Source of the DNA: Nitrososphaerota archaeon
Lineage (GTDB): Archaea > Thermoproteota > Nitrososphaeria > Nitrososphaerales > UBA183
Direction of reading: 5' to 3'
DNA length: 12,417 bases
Assembly: GCA_029784825.1 (NCBI GenBank)
Contig: JAFMAU010000055.1
Span: 1-12,417, forward strand
A program made the translations under genes and the position numbers. Under the pieces are notes generated by a model that did not search any database, had not been told where the DNA came from, and was given only the letters and a program-made list of their open reading frames with translations. Positions 1-6,524 of this stretch are shown piece by piece; position 1 is the first letter of the stretch, and each line of letters opens with the position of its first letter.

Positions 1-948
1 GATCGCTCCGGCGGCCTGGATGAAGCTCCGCATGAATGGACCGTAGATCGTCTCCTGCACAAGGAGCCTCGAACCGGCGTTGCAGGACTGGCCGGCGCTC
101 CTGAAGATGGACCAGAGGGCCCCCCGCAGGGCCGCCTCGGTGTTCGCGTCGTCGAATACGACGTCGGCGGACTTGCCCCCGCACTCGAGGTTGACCTTCT
201 TCAGGTTCGCAGAAGCCCCCTCCATGACCTTCTTTCCCGTCTCAGTGGAACCTGTGAAGGAGACCTTGTCCACCTTGGGGCTCCTGACGAGCTCCATTCC
301 GACGGATTCGCCGGGTCCGCTCACGGCGTTCACGACGCCCGGGGGTATCCCCTCGACGGTGCCGATGAGCTTGACGAACTCCATCGTTATCCCTGCAGTG
401 TAGCTCGACGGCTTGATCACCACGGTACATCCGGCGGCAAGGGCAGGCCCAAGCTTCCATGAGAGGAGGGAGATAGGAGAGTTCCAGGGGACTATGAGCC
501 CGCAGACCCCTACTGGCTCGTGGACGACGAGGCTGATGTCGGTGCCGCTGTATCTGGGGACCTTCCCCACTACATGCCTAGCGGCTGACGCGTAGTACTC
601 AAGGACGCTTGCGGCGTTCAGGAGCTCCCCCTTCGAGTCGGCGAGCGGCTTTCCGTTCTCCAAGGTGAGCATCAGGGTGAGGTTGTCCAGGTCCTTGCGA
701 ATCAGCTCGGAGACGTCCCGGAGGGCCTTGGCCCGATCTGCCGGCCGCTTCGCGCTCCAGGTACCGGAGTCGAACGCCTTCCTCGCCTCTTCTATAGCGT
801 GGGCGACGTCTTCAGCCGCCGACCTCGCCGACTTCGTCACAAGCTCTCCGGTGGCGGGGTTCTTGCCCTCGATGACCCCTCCTTTCGACTCGACCCACTT
901 TCCTCCGATGTAGTTCGAGTAGCTCCTGACTTCGTAGCTCGTCTGCAA
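1..948 (-). CDS. NAD(P)-dependent aldehyde dehydrogenase, C-terminus cut by window edge (probable ring-cleavage semialdehyde dehydrogenase)
   Basis: Oxidises an aldehyde to the acid with NAD(P)+; the neighbours suggest the semialdehyde left by meta ring cleavage (HpaE/HpcC-like role, inferred). The visible 315 residues contain the family hallmarks: PWN with the oxyanion Asn at residue 156, an IKPSS cofactor segment near 181, FTGS near 236, the general base Glu255 in LECGGKS, and the catalytic Cys289 in GQSCNAGSRLL. Glu and Cys are 34 residues apart and Asn and Cys 133, the same spacing as 169/268/302 in classical ALDHs, so nothing is missing internally. About 170 C-terminal residues should lie beyond base 1. 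The start is taken as TTG at 948 because homology begins a few residues later (YEVRSYSNYIGG), no ATG is available and a TATA-like box lies about 30 bp upstream. LECGG replaces the usual LELGG. Substrate assignment is contextual only. Confidence 0.9.
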   Translation of the reverse strand, partial: MQTSYEVRSYSNYIGGKWVESKGGVIEGKNPATGELVTKSARSAAEDVAHAIEEARKAFDSGTWSAKRPADRAKALRDVSELIRKDLDNLTLMLTLENGKPLADSKGELLNAASVLEYYASAARHVVGKVPRYSGTDISLVVHEPVGVCGLIVPWNSPISLLSWKLGPALAAGCTVVIKPSSYTAGITMEFVKLIGTVEGIPPGVVNAVSGPGESVGMELVRSPKVDKVSFTGSTETGKKVMEGASANLKKVNLECGGKSADVVFDDANTEAALRGALWSIFRSAGQSCNAGSRLLVQETIYGPFMRSFIQAAGAI

Positions 949-973
949 GCGGAAGGAGGTTGCTCCACTTTTT

Positions 974-981
974 GATATAAA
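974..981 (-). promoter_or_regulatory. Archaeal TATA box for the aldehyde dehydrogenase gene
   Basis: On the minus strand the sequence reads TTTATATC, close to the archaeal box A consensus. It is the most AT-rich spot in this area. Its centre is about 30 bp before the TTG start at 948, which predicts a leaderless or nearly leaderless transcript. It lies in the 40 bp gap behind the ADC-family gene, so the dehydrogenase can probably be transcribed separately from it. Confidence 0.6.
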
Positions 982-988
982 GATGATA

Positions 989-1780
989 TCAGCGGAGCGG
1001 CCTGGCTCCAGAGATTGTGAACCCGCTCCGGTAGACCGCGCCGGACGTCTGCTTGACCTCGCCGAGGTCGAGGACAGTCTGGAGCGACCCGGAACCGACC
1101 CAGACGTCGGAGGTCCTGGCGTTGGACTTCATCACCTCCACAGCCTCCTCGACCGTCCCTTGCGAGCCTTCCGTGCCGGGGAACTTCCTCAGCCCGAAGG
1201 TGGAGCCGAAAGAGGGGAGGTCAGACGGAGCGCCCGGCCTCTGGACGGTGACCTCGAGCGAAAGCGTCTCTTCGGGGCCCTTGACGCAGAAGCCGCCGAA
1301 CCGCGAGCCGGGAGCGACCCCTTTCAGTTTCGGGTTCAACGGGTGGAGCCTGGTCATCGATATCCTGTCTGCCAGCCGCTTCTGATACCCGTTGAGGATC
1401 CCTCTCAGCAGCGACCACTCGGTGGTCACCCACATGACCGGAAAGAAGATCCCCGCCTTCGTCCCGTGTCTGCACTTCACTCCTATGGCTGCCTCCTGAT
1501 AGACGGTCCTGTCGGGCCTTGTCGCCACCATGTCTGCGCCAGAGTCGCCCACCGACACTATCTCGCAGACGTATGCCATCGAGTCGCCGTCGACGACTTC
1601 GAACTGGGGTGGGACCAGCTCCCTGAGGCGTGCCGCTTCCCCCCTGAAATAGACAGTGACGTAGTCTGCACCATAGTGCCAGGGACCTTTCTCGACTGCG
1701 GACGAAGGCCCGGGGACGAGAGGGTGGTCCAGCAACGTGAGCAGACCCGGGTCAAAGGTAAAAAAGGGTTGGGCGGCCAT
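989..1780 (-). CDS. Acetoacetate decarboxylase family protein
   Basis: A 263-residue member of the acetoacetate decarboxylase (ADC) family, whose known members form a Schiff base between a lysine and a keto acid and decarboxylate it; some relatives instead catalyse aldol or dehydration chemistry. Visible features are YQEAAIG around residues 94-100 with the conserved Glu96, the aromatic IFFPVMWV strand at 111-118, and the active-site segment GYQKRLAD at 131-138. Lys134 matches the Schiff-base lysine, but the usual PKK is QKR here, so the neighbouring pKa-tuning lysine is Arg135 and the preceding proline is Gln133. Length is normal for the family. The ATG at 1780 is only nine bases from the divergent FAH-family start. 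Downstream on the same strand is the aldehyde dehydrogenase. In this cluster it may decarboxylate or rearrange an oxo-diacid from ring cleavage; that role is inferred. Confidence 0.8.
   Translation of the reverse strand: MAAQPFFTFDPGLLTLLDHPLVPGPSSAVEKGPWHYGADYVTVYFRGEAARLRELVPPQFEVVDGDSMAYVCEIVSVGDSGADMVATRPDRTVYQEAAIGVKCRHGTKAGIFFPVMWVTTEWSLLRGILNGYQKRLADRISMTRLHPLNPKLKGVAPGSRFGGFCVKGPEETLSLEVTVQRPGAPSDLPSFGSTFGLRKFPGTEGSQGTVEEAVEVMKSNARTSDVWVGSGSLQTVLDLGEVKQTSGAVYRSGFTISGARPLR
1758..1766 (+). promoter_or_regulatory. Possible TATA box for the FAH-family gene, inside the opposing ADC-family gene
   Basis: GTAAAAAAG is centred about 28 bp before the ATG at 1790, the spacing expected for a leaderless archaeal transcript. 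It falls within the first codons of the divergent ADC-family gene. The match to box A is only moderate. On the opposite strand the counterpart for the ADC-family gene would be TTTAGTGA at about 1809-1816, inside the FAH-family gene. Confidence 0.35.
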
Positions 1781-1789
1781 GGCGCCTGA

Positions 1790-2689
1790 ATGAGGCTCTG
1801 CTCTTTTTCACTAAAGGAAGGCCCCGAGCACGTCAGGGCTGGGATATTCCAAGACTCTGGGGTCTTCGAGCTCGAGGGCGTGAAGACCATGGCCGAAGCC
1901 CTGTCCACTTCGAAGGGCTGGACCGAAATCGGGACGTCAGGGCCCGGGCACGATTTGGATGAGGTCATCCTGAGGGCGCCTGTCCCCAGGCCTGGGAAGA
2001 TCCTCGCGACCATTGTGAACACCCAGGGGATGCTGGGGGGGCGCGACGTCGGCCTCGACCGTCCCAGGATCGACATGAAAGCGCCGAGCACGGTGATCGG
2101 CCCCGGCGAGAGGGTCCTGGCCCCCCCGACAGGCATCAGGCCCGAGGTGGAGCTCGCGGCGATCGTAGGGAAGAGGATCTCGCGGGCCACCGAGAACGAG
2201 GCGGAGGACGCCATCGCAGGATACACGGTCCTGAACGACGTGACATCCCCCATCGACTCGAGAGAAGACGCTTACCAGGCATATCGGAGGGACAAGTCCA
2301 CAGGGAGGATCGGGAAGACGACCCTGAGAGGCCCGCTGTTTCGTTCAAAGAACCACGACACTTTCTGCCCGATGGGGCCTTGGCTTGTGACCCCCGACGC
2401 GAACAAGGACTGGTCGAAGCTCCGGATGACGACCAAGTTCGACGGCGCCCTGGTGCAGGACGGCTCGACGGAGGAGTATCTGTTCAGCCCGGCGAGGATT
2501 GCATCTTATGTGTCGAGGTTCCTCACCCTCGAGCCAGGGGACGTCGTCTCCTGCGGAAGCGTCGGCTGGACCCCGGGGGCCCTCGGTGACCTTGACCCGA
2601 CAGAGTTCATCCTCCCTCTGAAGGAGGGGGCCCTCGAGCTCGAGATCCAGGGGGTCGGAAGGCTGACCAATCCCGTGTCCCCTTTCTGA
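1790..2689 (+). CDS. Fumarylacetoacetate hydrolase (FAH) family protein, HpaG/HpcE-like
   Basis: The 299-residue protein has the FAH fold, a metal-dependent family that hydrolyses, decarboxylates, isomerises or hydrates oxo-diacids from aromatic breakdown. In homoprotocatechuate pathways a relative (HpaG/HpcE) does the decarboxylase/isomerase step. The metal-binding acids are all visible: Glu119 and Glu121 in PEVELAAIVGK and Asp150 in GYTVLNDV. The segment SKNHDTFCPMGPW (186-198) matches the family signature GKSFDTFCPMGPW with Lys187 kept. The C-terminal GDVVSCGSVGW also fits. One odd point is that IVNTQGMLGGR (75-85) replaces the usual GxNYxxHxxE lid segment, so the catalytic His-Glu dyad of true hydrolases is not obvious; this argues for isomerase or decarboxylase rather than hydrolase action (inference). 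ATG at 1790 gives the normal N-terminus MRLCSF. The gene is divergent from the ADC-family gene and convergent with the membrane-protein gene. Confidence 0.85.
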   Translation: MRLCSFSLKEGPEHVRAGIFQDSGVFELEGVKTMAEALSTSKGWTEIGTSGPGHDLDEVILRAPVPRPGKILATIVNTQGMLGGRDVGLDRPRIDMKAPSTVIGPGERVLAPPTGIRPEVELAAIVGKRISRATENEAEDAIAGYTVLNDVTSPIDSREDAYQAYRRDKSTGRIGKTTLRGPLFRSKNHDTFCPMGPWLVTPDANKDWSKLRMTTKFDGALVQDGSTEEYLFSPARIASYVSRFLTLEPGDVVSCGSVGWTPGALGDLDPTEFILPLKEGALELEIQGVGRLTNPVSPF

Positions 2690-2706
2690 CGCCTGGCCGC
2701 CCAGGG

Positions 2707-3372
2707 CTAGCCGAACAGCAGAACGTAGACCCCGACAGCGGCGATCACGAAGCCGACGAGAGCGTCGTTGTACTTCGCAGGCGCGTGCGAAAGGGCCTTC
2801 GCGAATCCGACGGACCCGGCAAATATGAGAACCGACAGAGACAGGATTGACGCGGCAGCGAACACAAGGGCGGTATCGGCGACAAGGCCGAGACCGTCTG
2901 GCATCGCCAGGAGGAAGATTGGAAGTATGCTCAGGTCGGGGGACAGCGCTCCCCCCAGGACGACGAAGTAGGTCATCCCCTTCCCCGCTGACTTCGCCTT
3001 CGTGATCTCTTGGTCCACTTCTCGGTCATAGTCCTCGGGCTCCTTGGTCATCAGCTTCTTCACCCCATACCCTCCCCCCAAGATCAGCATGAGTAGGCCA
3101 GTGGCGACCGTTATGGCGCTGGAGAGCCCCTGAGAGAATACGAGCCCGGCAGCTACGATTCCGAGCCCCAGGAGGACGGACAGAAGGACGTGGCCCCCTG
3201 CGGCTGCGAGCCCGAACCCCATGAGCCTCGGGCGGGACCATGCTGCTCTTTGGCCAAGGATGCAGAGGGTCACCCAGTGGTCGGGGGCAGACATGTGAAG
3301 GATGCCCACCAGGGCGGCGGCAGCGAGCAGTGGGAGTACCTGTGCCAAACGGCACGACCGTTCGGGGGACAC
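2707..3372 (-). CDS. NiCoT/UreH-like multi-spanning membrane protein, putative metal-ion transporter
   Basis: An integral membrane protein of 221 residues with about six hydrophobic segments (roughly 11-27, 52-80, 84-103, 133-157, 163-188, 203-220) and one charged central loop (105-132). His26-x4-Asp31-His32 in HMSAPDHW is the HX4DH signature of nickel/cobalt transporters, and GGHVLLS around 59-65 gives a second membrane histidine, as in NicO/UreH proteins. GALSPDLSILP (141-151) resembles the second-half motif of these and related LysE-superfamily transporters. Metal specificity cannot be read from the sequence. Iron, manganese or nickel are all possible; the neighbouring extradiol dioxygenase needs a divalent metal, which makes metal supply or homeostasis a reasonable guess. 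The GTG at 3372 is the longest start. A TTG at 3348 gives MAQVLPLLAA and removes a polar, Cys-containing leader, and is a fair alternative. It shares a 77 bp upstream region with hpaB. Confidence 0.6.
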   Translation of the reverse strand: MSPERSCRLAQVLPLLAAAALVGILHMSAPDHWVTLCILGQRAAWSRPRLMGFGLAAAGGHVLLSVLLGLGIVAAGLVFSQGLSSAITVATGLLMLILGGGYGVKKLMTKEPEDYDREVDQEITKAKSAGKGMTYFVVLGGALSPDLSILPIFLLAMPDGLGLVADTALVFAAASILSLSVLIFAGSVGFAKALSHAPAKYNDALVGFVIAAVGVYVLLFG

Positions 3373-3449
3373 GGATAAGGCTAATTACGCAAAGTATCTC
3401 AGCGAGCAAGGTTCATTTGCAAAACCGACCGGATCCGGAGTGTCCCTAG
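3373..3449. promoter_or_regulatory. Shared divergent promoter region between the NiCoT-like gene and hpaB
   Basis: This 77 bp gap separates two divergent genes and must hold both promoters. The AT-rich core at 3381-3398 (CTAATTACGC followed by AAAGTATC) is the likely TATA zone. On the plus strand AAGTATC near 3395 would place transcription start near 3421, leaving room for the Shine-Dalgarno site before hpaB. On the minus strand GATACTTTG or TAATTA could serve the membrane-protein gene. Individual boxes cannot be assigned with confidence. Confidence 0.45.
3437..3442 (+). promoter_or_regulatory. Ribosome binding site of hpaB
   Basis: GGAGTG lies seven bases before the ATG at 3450 and matches most of the archaeal anti-Shine-Dalgarno complement GGAGGTGA. 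It decides the hpaB start and implies a leadered transcript, unlike the leaderless genes nearby. Confidence 0.6.
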
Positions 3450-4898
3450 ATGGGGGCAGCGAGCGGCGAACAGTTCCTCCGGAGGCTGGATTCGACTCCC
3501 AGGGAAGTCTGGTTCGGCGACAAGAAGATCTCTCACTCGGTCTCCGAGCACCCGGCGTTCCGGGGGGTTGCGAAGTCTATCGCAGCGCTTTACGACATGC
3601 AGGTCAGCCCTGTCCTGAGTGACGTGATGACCTACGAGTCCCCGTCGAGTGGAGAGCGCGTGGGGGTGAGCTTTCTCCAGCCCAGGACGAGGGAGGACCT
3701 TTCGAGGCGCACCGCGATGATGAAGGCGTGGGCTGACTACTCCGGCGGAATCATGGGGAGGACGGCCGACTACCTGAACAGCTCCATAATGGCGATGGCG
3801 GCCGCGAAGGAGTTCTTTGGGAGAGACGGGAGGGACTACGCCTCCAACATCCAGAATTACTACGAACATGTAAGGGAGAAGGACCTGCTCCTAACCCACA
3901 CGCTGATCAACCCGCAGGCGAACAGGGGCGTCGGACCTTCGAAGCAGGCCGACCCATTCATCGCTGCGAGGGTAGTAGAGAAGAGCTCAGAGGGTGTCGT
4001 TATCCGGGGTGCAAGGATGCTGGCGACCCTCCCGATCGCCGACGAGATCATGGTCTTCCCCTCCACTGTGATACGCTCGGGGCAGGACGACGTCCCGTAT
4101 TCGATCGCCTTCGCCGTCCCTGTGAGCGCCAAGGGGCTGAAGTTCATCTGCAGGGAGTCGTTCGCCTCGGACTCGGCCTACGACCACCCTCTCGCCTCCA
4201 GGTTCGACGAACAGGATGCGGTCGTCGTATTCGATGACGTCATCGTCCCCTGGGACAGGGTCTTCATACTTGAAGACCCTGAGAAAGCGAACCGGGTCAA
4301 CGAGGGGACAGGGGCGATAGTGTTCATGGCCCACCAGGCGACGGTCAGAGAGGCCGCGAAGGCCGAGTTCATAGCTGGCCTCGTGACGCTGGTGGCCGAG
4401 ACCATCGGAGTGGATCAGTTCCCCCAGGTGCAGGAGAAGATTTCGGAGATCCTGTTGACCGCAGAGACGATGAAGGCGTTCGTTGCCGCGAGCGAAGCCA
4501 ACGCAAAGGTGAGCAGGTGGGGCCTGATGTCCCCCGACTATGCCCCTATCAACTCTGCGAGGAACCTCTGGCCAAAGGTCGCCCCCGCGCTTGGGACTGT
4601 CTTGAAGCAGATCGGGGCGAGCGGTCTGATGGCCATCCCGCCCGAGAAGATCCTCGATTCGCCTGTCAGGCCAGAGGTAGACAAGTACTACCAGGCGAAG
4701 CTCGCCGACGCGGAAGAGCGGATCAGGCTGTTCAAGATGGCCTGGGATGCGGCCGGAAGCTCATTCGGGGGGAGGCAGGACCTCTACGAGAGGTTCTTCT
4801 TCGGCGACCCCGTCAGGATGGCGAGCGCATACTATGCCTGGTACGACAAGGAGCCCTACAAGGAGAGGGTGAAGGAGCTCCTGCACAGGAAGGAGTGA
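3450..4898 (+). CDS. hpaB: HpaB-family FAD-dependent aromatic hydroxylase (4-hydroxyphenylacetate 3-monooxygenase type, oxygenase component)
   Basis: The oxygenase half of a two-component monooxygenase. It takes reduced FAD from a separate reductase and hydroxylates a phenol ortho to its hydroxyl group; for HpaB, 4-hydroxyphenylacetate becomes homoprotocatechuate. The 482 residues match the family length. The signature blocks are in order: MMKAWADYSGGIMGRTADYLN (90-110), LLTHTLINPQANR (147-159), RGARMLATLPIADE (186-199), FDDVIVPWDRVFI, and SSFGGRQDLYERFFFGDP near the C-terminus. Arg104, Tyr108 and His150 align with the substrate/flavin residues Arg100, Tyr104 and His142 described for Thermus HpaB. 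The iron-sulfur cysteines of the related 4-hydroxybutyryl-CoA dehydratase are absent, which supports a monooxygenase. The start ATG has a Shine-Dalgarno site. The stop overlaps the dioxygenase start (GTGA), so the two are probably translationally coupled. Phenol or another para-substituted phenol remains a possible substrate. Confidence 0.92.
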   Translation: MGAASGEQFLRRLDSTPREVWFGDKKISHSVSEHPAFRGVAKSIAALYDMQVSPVLSDVMTYESPSSGERVGVSFLQPRTREDLSRRTAMMKAWADYSGGIMGRTADYLNSSIMAMAAAKEFFGRDGRDYASNIQNYYEHVREKDLLLTHTLINPQANRGVGPSKQADPFIAARVVEKSSEGVVIRGARMLATLPIADEIMVFPSTVIRSGQDDVPYSIAFAVPVSAKGLKFICRESFASDSAYDHPLASRFDEQDAVVVFDDVIVPWDRVFILEDPEKANRVNEGTGAIVFMAHQATVREAAKAEFIAGLVTLVAETIGVDQFPQVQEKISEILLTAETMKAFVAASEANAKVSRWGLMSPDYAPINSARNLWPKVAPALGTVLKQIGASGLMAIPPEKILDSPVRPEVDKYYQAKLADAEERIRLFKMAWDAAGSSFGGRQDLYERFFFGDPVRMASAYYAWYDKEPYKERVKELLHRKE

Positions 4899-5902
4899 GT
4901 TTGGACCCGGGATTCGACGTCGTCAAGGCGGGGCACATCGAGTTCCTCGTCACCAACCTTCAGGAGGCCAAGAAGTTCTATGCCGACACTCTGGGATTCA
5001 CAGTCACCGAGTCGGACAGGTCCCACGTCTATCTGCGCGGGCTCGAGGACAGGTACCACCACTGCCTCACGCTCACCCTCGCCGGGGAGCCCGGCGTCGG
5101 GCACTTCGCGTTCCGCGTGTCCACGGAGTCCGGGCTGGAGGCGATCGAGGAGCTGGCGCGCTCCAGGAAAGCATACACGAAGTGGGTCGAGCCTGGAGAC
5201 GAGAGAGGGCAGGGGAAGGCGCTCCTGGTCGGAGATCAGTTCGGATTCCCCGTAGAGTTCTACTGCAAGATGGCTGGAGCGGAGTGGATGCTCCAGAAGT
5301 TCCAGAACTACCGCGGCAGCAAAGTCATGAGGCTCGACCACTTCAACATCATGGTCCCCGACGCCGCGAGCGCCTTCGAGTGGTACGTGGACGGCCTGGG
5401 CTTTGGGTGCACCGAAATTACCGAAACGGAGGGTAAGAAGCCTGACCTGTGGGCTGCGTGGCTCAGGCGGAAGCACACCTGCCATGACATCGCCCTGACG
5501 ACGGGCAAGGGCCCCAGGGTGCACCACGCCGGGTTCACGGTCCCAGACCGCGGGTCGATCATGGACGCGGCCGACCTGCTGGCCTCCTCTGGGTACCTGC
5601 AGAGCATGGAGAGGGGCCCAGGGAGGCACGGGGTGTCCAACGCATTCTTCCTATACCTGAGGGACCCCGACGGAAACAGGATAGAGCTCTACACCGGAGA
5701 CTACGTGACAGCCGACCCCGACTGGGTGCCGATCAGATGGAAGCTGAACGACCCCCAGAGGCAGACATTCTGGGGGGCCCCGACCCCGGCGAGCTGGTTC
5801 AACGACGCCATGATGGTCCGCTCCCCCAAGACTGGGAGGTTCGCGGGACTCAGCCTCCCGAAGATAAAGGACAGACCGGACTATCTGCTGTCAGCGCGCT
5901 AG
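4895..5902 (+). CDS. Type I extradiol ring-cleavage dioxygenase, homoprotocatechuate 2,3-dioxygenase-like
   Basis: Opens a catechol ring next to the hydroxyls with O2 and a divalent metal (Fe or Mn). The 335 residues form two vicinal-oxygen-chelate modules, about 13-125 and 145-270. Compared with Brevibacterium/Arthrobacter homoprotocatechuate 2,3-dioxygenase, the ligands His155, His214 and Glu267 correspond to His149 (RLDHFN), His211 (RVHHAGF) and Glu264 (RIELYT). The acid-base His200 is His197 (CHDIAL), and Asn151, Trp189, Arg240, His245 and Tyr254 are also kept. The substrate-carboxylate Arg293 position is Gln290 (PQRQTFWG), so the exact catechol is uncertain. The open frame extends back to 4517, but that stretch is hpaB in another frame. 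GTG at 4895 overlaps the hpaB stop by four bases and is preferred; TTG at 4901 is possible. It converges on the flavin reductase gene with only two bases between the stops. Confidence 0.9.
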   Translation: MSLDPGFDVVKAGHIEFLVTNLQEAKKFYADTLGFTVTESDRSHVYLRGLEDRYHHCLTLTLAGEPGVGHFAFRVSTESGLEAIEELARSRKAYTKWVEPGDERGQGKALLVGDQFGFPVEFYCKMAGAEWMLQKFQNYRGSKVMRLDHFNIMVPDAASAFEWYVDGLGFGCTEITETEGKKPDLWAAWLRRKHTCHDIALTTGKGPRVHHAGFTVPDRGSIMDAADLLASSGYLQSMERGPGRHGVSNAFFLYLRDPDGNRIELYTGDYVTADPDWVPIRWKLNDPQRQTFWGAPTPASWFNDAMMVRSPKTGRFAGLSLPKIKDRPDYLLSAR

Positions 5903-5904
5903 CC

Positions 5905-6429
5905 CTACCAGACTATGTCCGAGGGAGGGGCCGGGTACTCCATCATCTCAGTCGTTGTGTATTGCTGCGAGTAATAGACGAGGGGGCGCTTCGAGTTCAT
6001 CGTCTTGGCGGAGACCACCTCTCCGACGAGGATCGAATGGTCACCCCCGTCGTAGACCTTCCAAGACCTGCATTCTATGAAGGCTCTTACGCCGTCGATG
6101 ATCGGTGAACCTCCCGCCCCCTTCGTGAACTTTATCCCTTCGAACCTCTCCTTGGTGGCTGTCCTGCCCGCGAACCTGTCGGAGACCGACTTTTGGTCGT
6201 CCGCGAGGAAATTGATCGCGTACGCCTGCGCTTGCTTGAACAGGTCATGGAGTGCCGAGGCCTTCGCGATGGAGATGAGGACGAGAGGAGGCTCCAGCGA
6301 AACGCTCGTGAACGAGCTGACCGTCAGGCCTTTCGGGCCTTCATGCGAGAAGGTCGTGGCGACCGTTACCCCCTGCGGGAAGACCCGCATCGCCTGCTTC
6401 AGACCCGCCTGTAGGTCGCCTTCGTTCAA
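5905..6429 (-). CDS. hpaC: Flavin reductase, HpaC-like partner of HpaB
   Basis: A 174-residue member of the flavin-reductase-like domain family, which uses NAD(P)H to make free reduced FAD or FMN for a monooxygenase. Typical blocks are visible: FPQGVTVATT (17-26), GLTVSSFTSVSLEPPLVLISI (34-54) that lines the flavin site, YAINFLADDQKSVSDRFA (70-87), and GDHSILVGEV (129-138) with the conserved GDH. It is the natural electron supplier for the HpaB oxygenase, but it is encoded on the opposite strand and converges on the dioxygenase gene, so it has its own promoter. TTG at 6429 is the start: AGAGG lies seven bases upstream and a TTTAAA box lies about 40 bp upstream. No ATG exists near the N-terminus. 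FAD versus FMN preference cannot be told from sequence. Confidence 0.85.
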   Translation of the reverse strand: MNEGDLQAGLKQAMRVFPQGVTVATTFSHEGPKGLTVSSFTSVSLEPPLVLISIAKASALHDLFKQAQAYAINFLADDQKSVSDRFAGRTATKERFEGIKFTKGAGGSPIIDGVRAFIECRSWKVYDGGDHSILVGEVVSAKTMNSKRPLVYYSQQYTTTEMMEYPAPPSDIVW

Positions 6430-6466
6430 TCGGGTGCCTCTGAAAACCGCGCTGCGCCCTGTCGGG

Positions 6467-6472
6467 TTTAAA
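6467..6472 (-). promoter_or_regulatory. TATA box for hpaC
   Basis: TTTAAA (palindromic, read on the minus strand within GCTTTAAACC) lies 38-43 bp before the TTG start at 6429. It predicts transcription start near 6444 and a leader of about 15 bases that contains the AGAGG ribosome-binding sequence. It is the only AT-rich hexamer in the 95 bp gap after the transporter gene. Confidence 0.5.
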
Positions 6473-6500
6473 GCATTCCCGGACCAGAAGGTACCCTATC

Positions 6501-6518
6501 GGCGTGCGACGCCTCGCA
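6501..6518 (-). terminator. Possible hairpin just after the transporter stop
   Basis: Two overlapping, mutually exclusive small hairpins can form: GGCGT/ACGCC with a three-base loop (6501-6513) and TGCGA/TCGCA with a four-base loop (6505-6518). They start about seven bases beyond the transporter stop and precede the hpaC promoter. No T-run follows, so this is a weak candidate for a 3' end or RNA stability element rather than a clear terminator. Confidence 0.25.
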
Positions 6519-6524
6519 TCAGTG

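Noticed and set aside
242..595. Short frames on both strands inside the aldehyde dehydrogenase
   Set aside because: The dehydrogenase frame is open and rich in motifs throughout; these are shadows.
983..1789. Long plus-strand open frame (268 codons) spanning the ADC-family gene and ending one base before the FAH-family start
   Set aside because: It is antisense to a gene with clear family motifs and shows no recognisable domain; long mirror frames are expected at this GC content.
1558..2253. Minus-strand frame of 231 codons running across the divergent start region
   Set aside because: It overlaps both motif-bearing genes out of frame and has no domain of its own.
2690..2706. Terminator between the convergent FAH-family and membrane-protein genes
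   Set aside because: The 17 bp gap has no T-run on either strand and no convincing stem.
4517..4894. N-terminal extension of the dioxygenase frame
   Set aside because: This part lies entirely within hpaB in another frame, and homology of the dioxygenase begins after the GTG at 4895.
3450..4898. Alternative reading of the HpaB-like protein as 4-hydroxybutyryl-CoA dehydratase
   Set aside because: The iron-sulfur-cluster cysteines of that enzyme are missing and the HpaB substrate and flavin residues are present.
4856..5629. Minus-strand open frame of 257 codons opposite the dioxygenase
   Set aside because: Composition and lack of motifs mark it as a shadow of the conserved dioxygenase gene.
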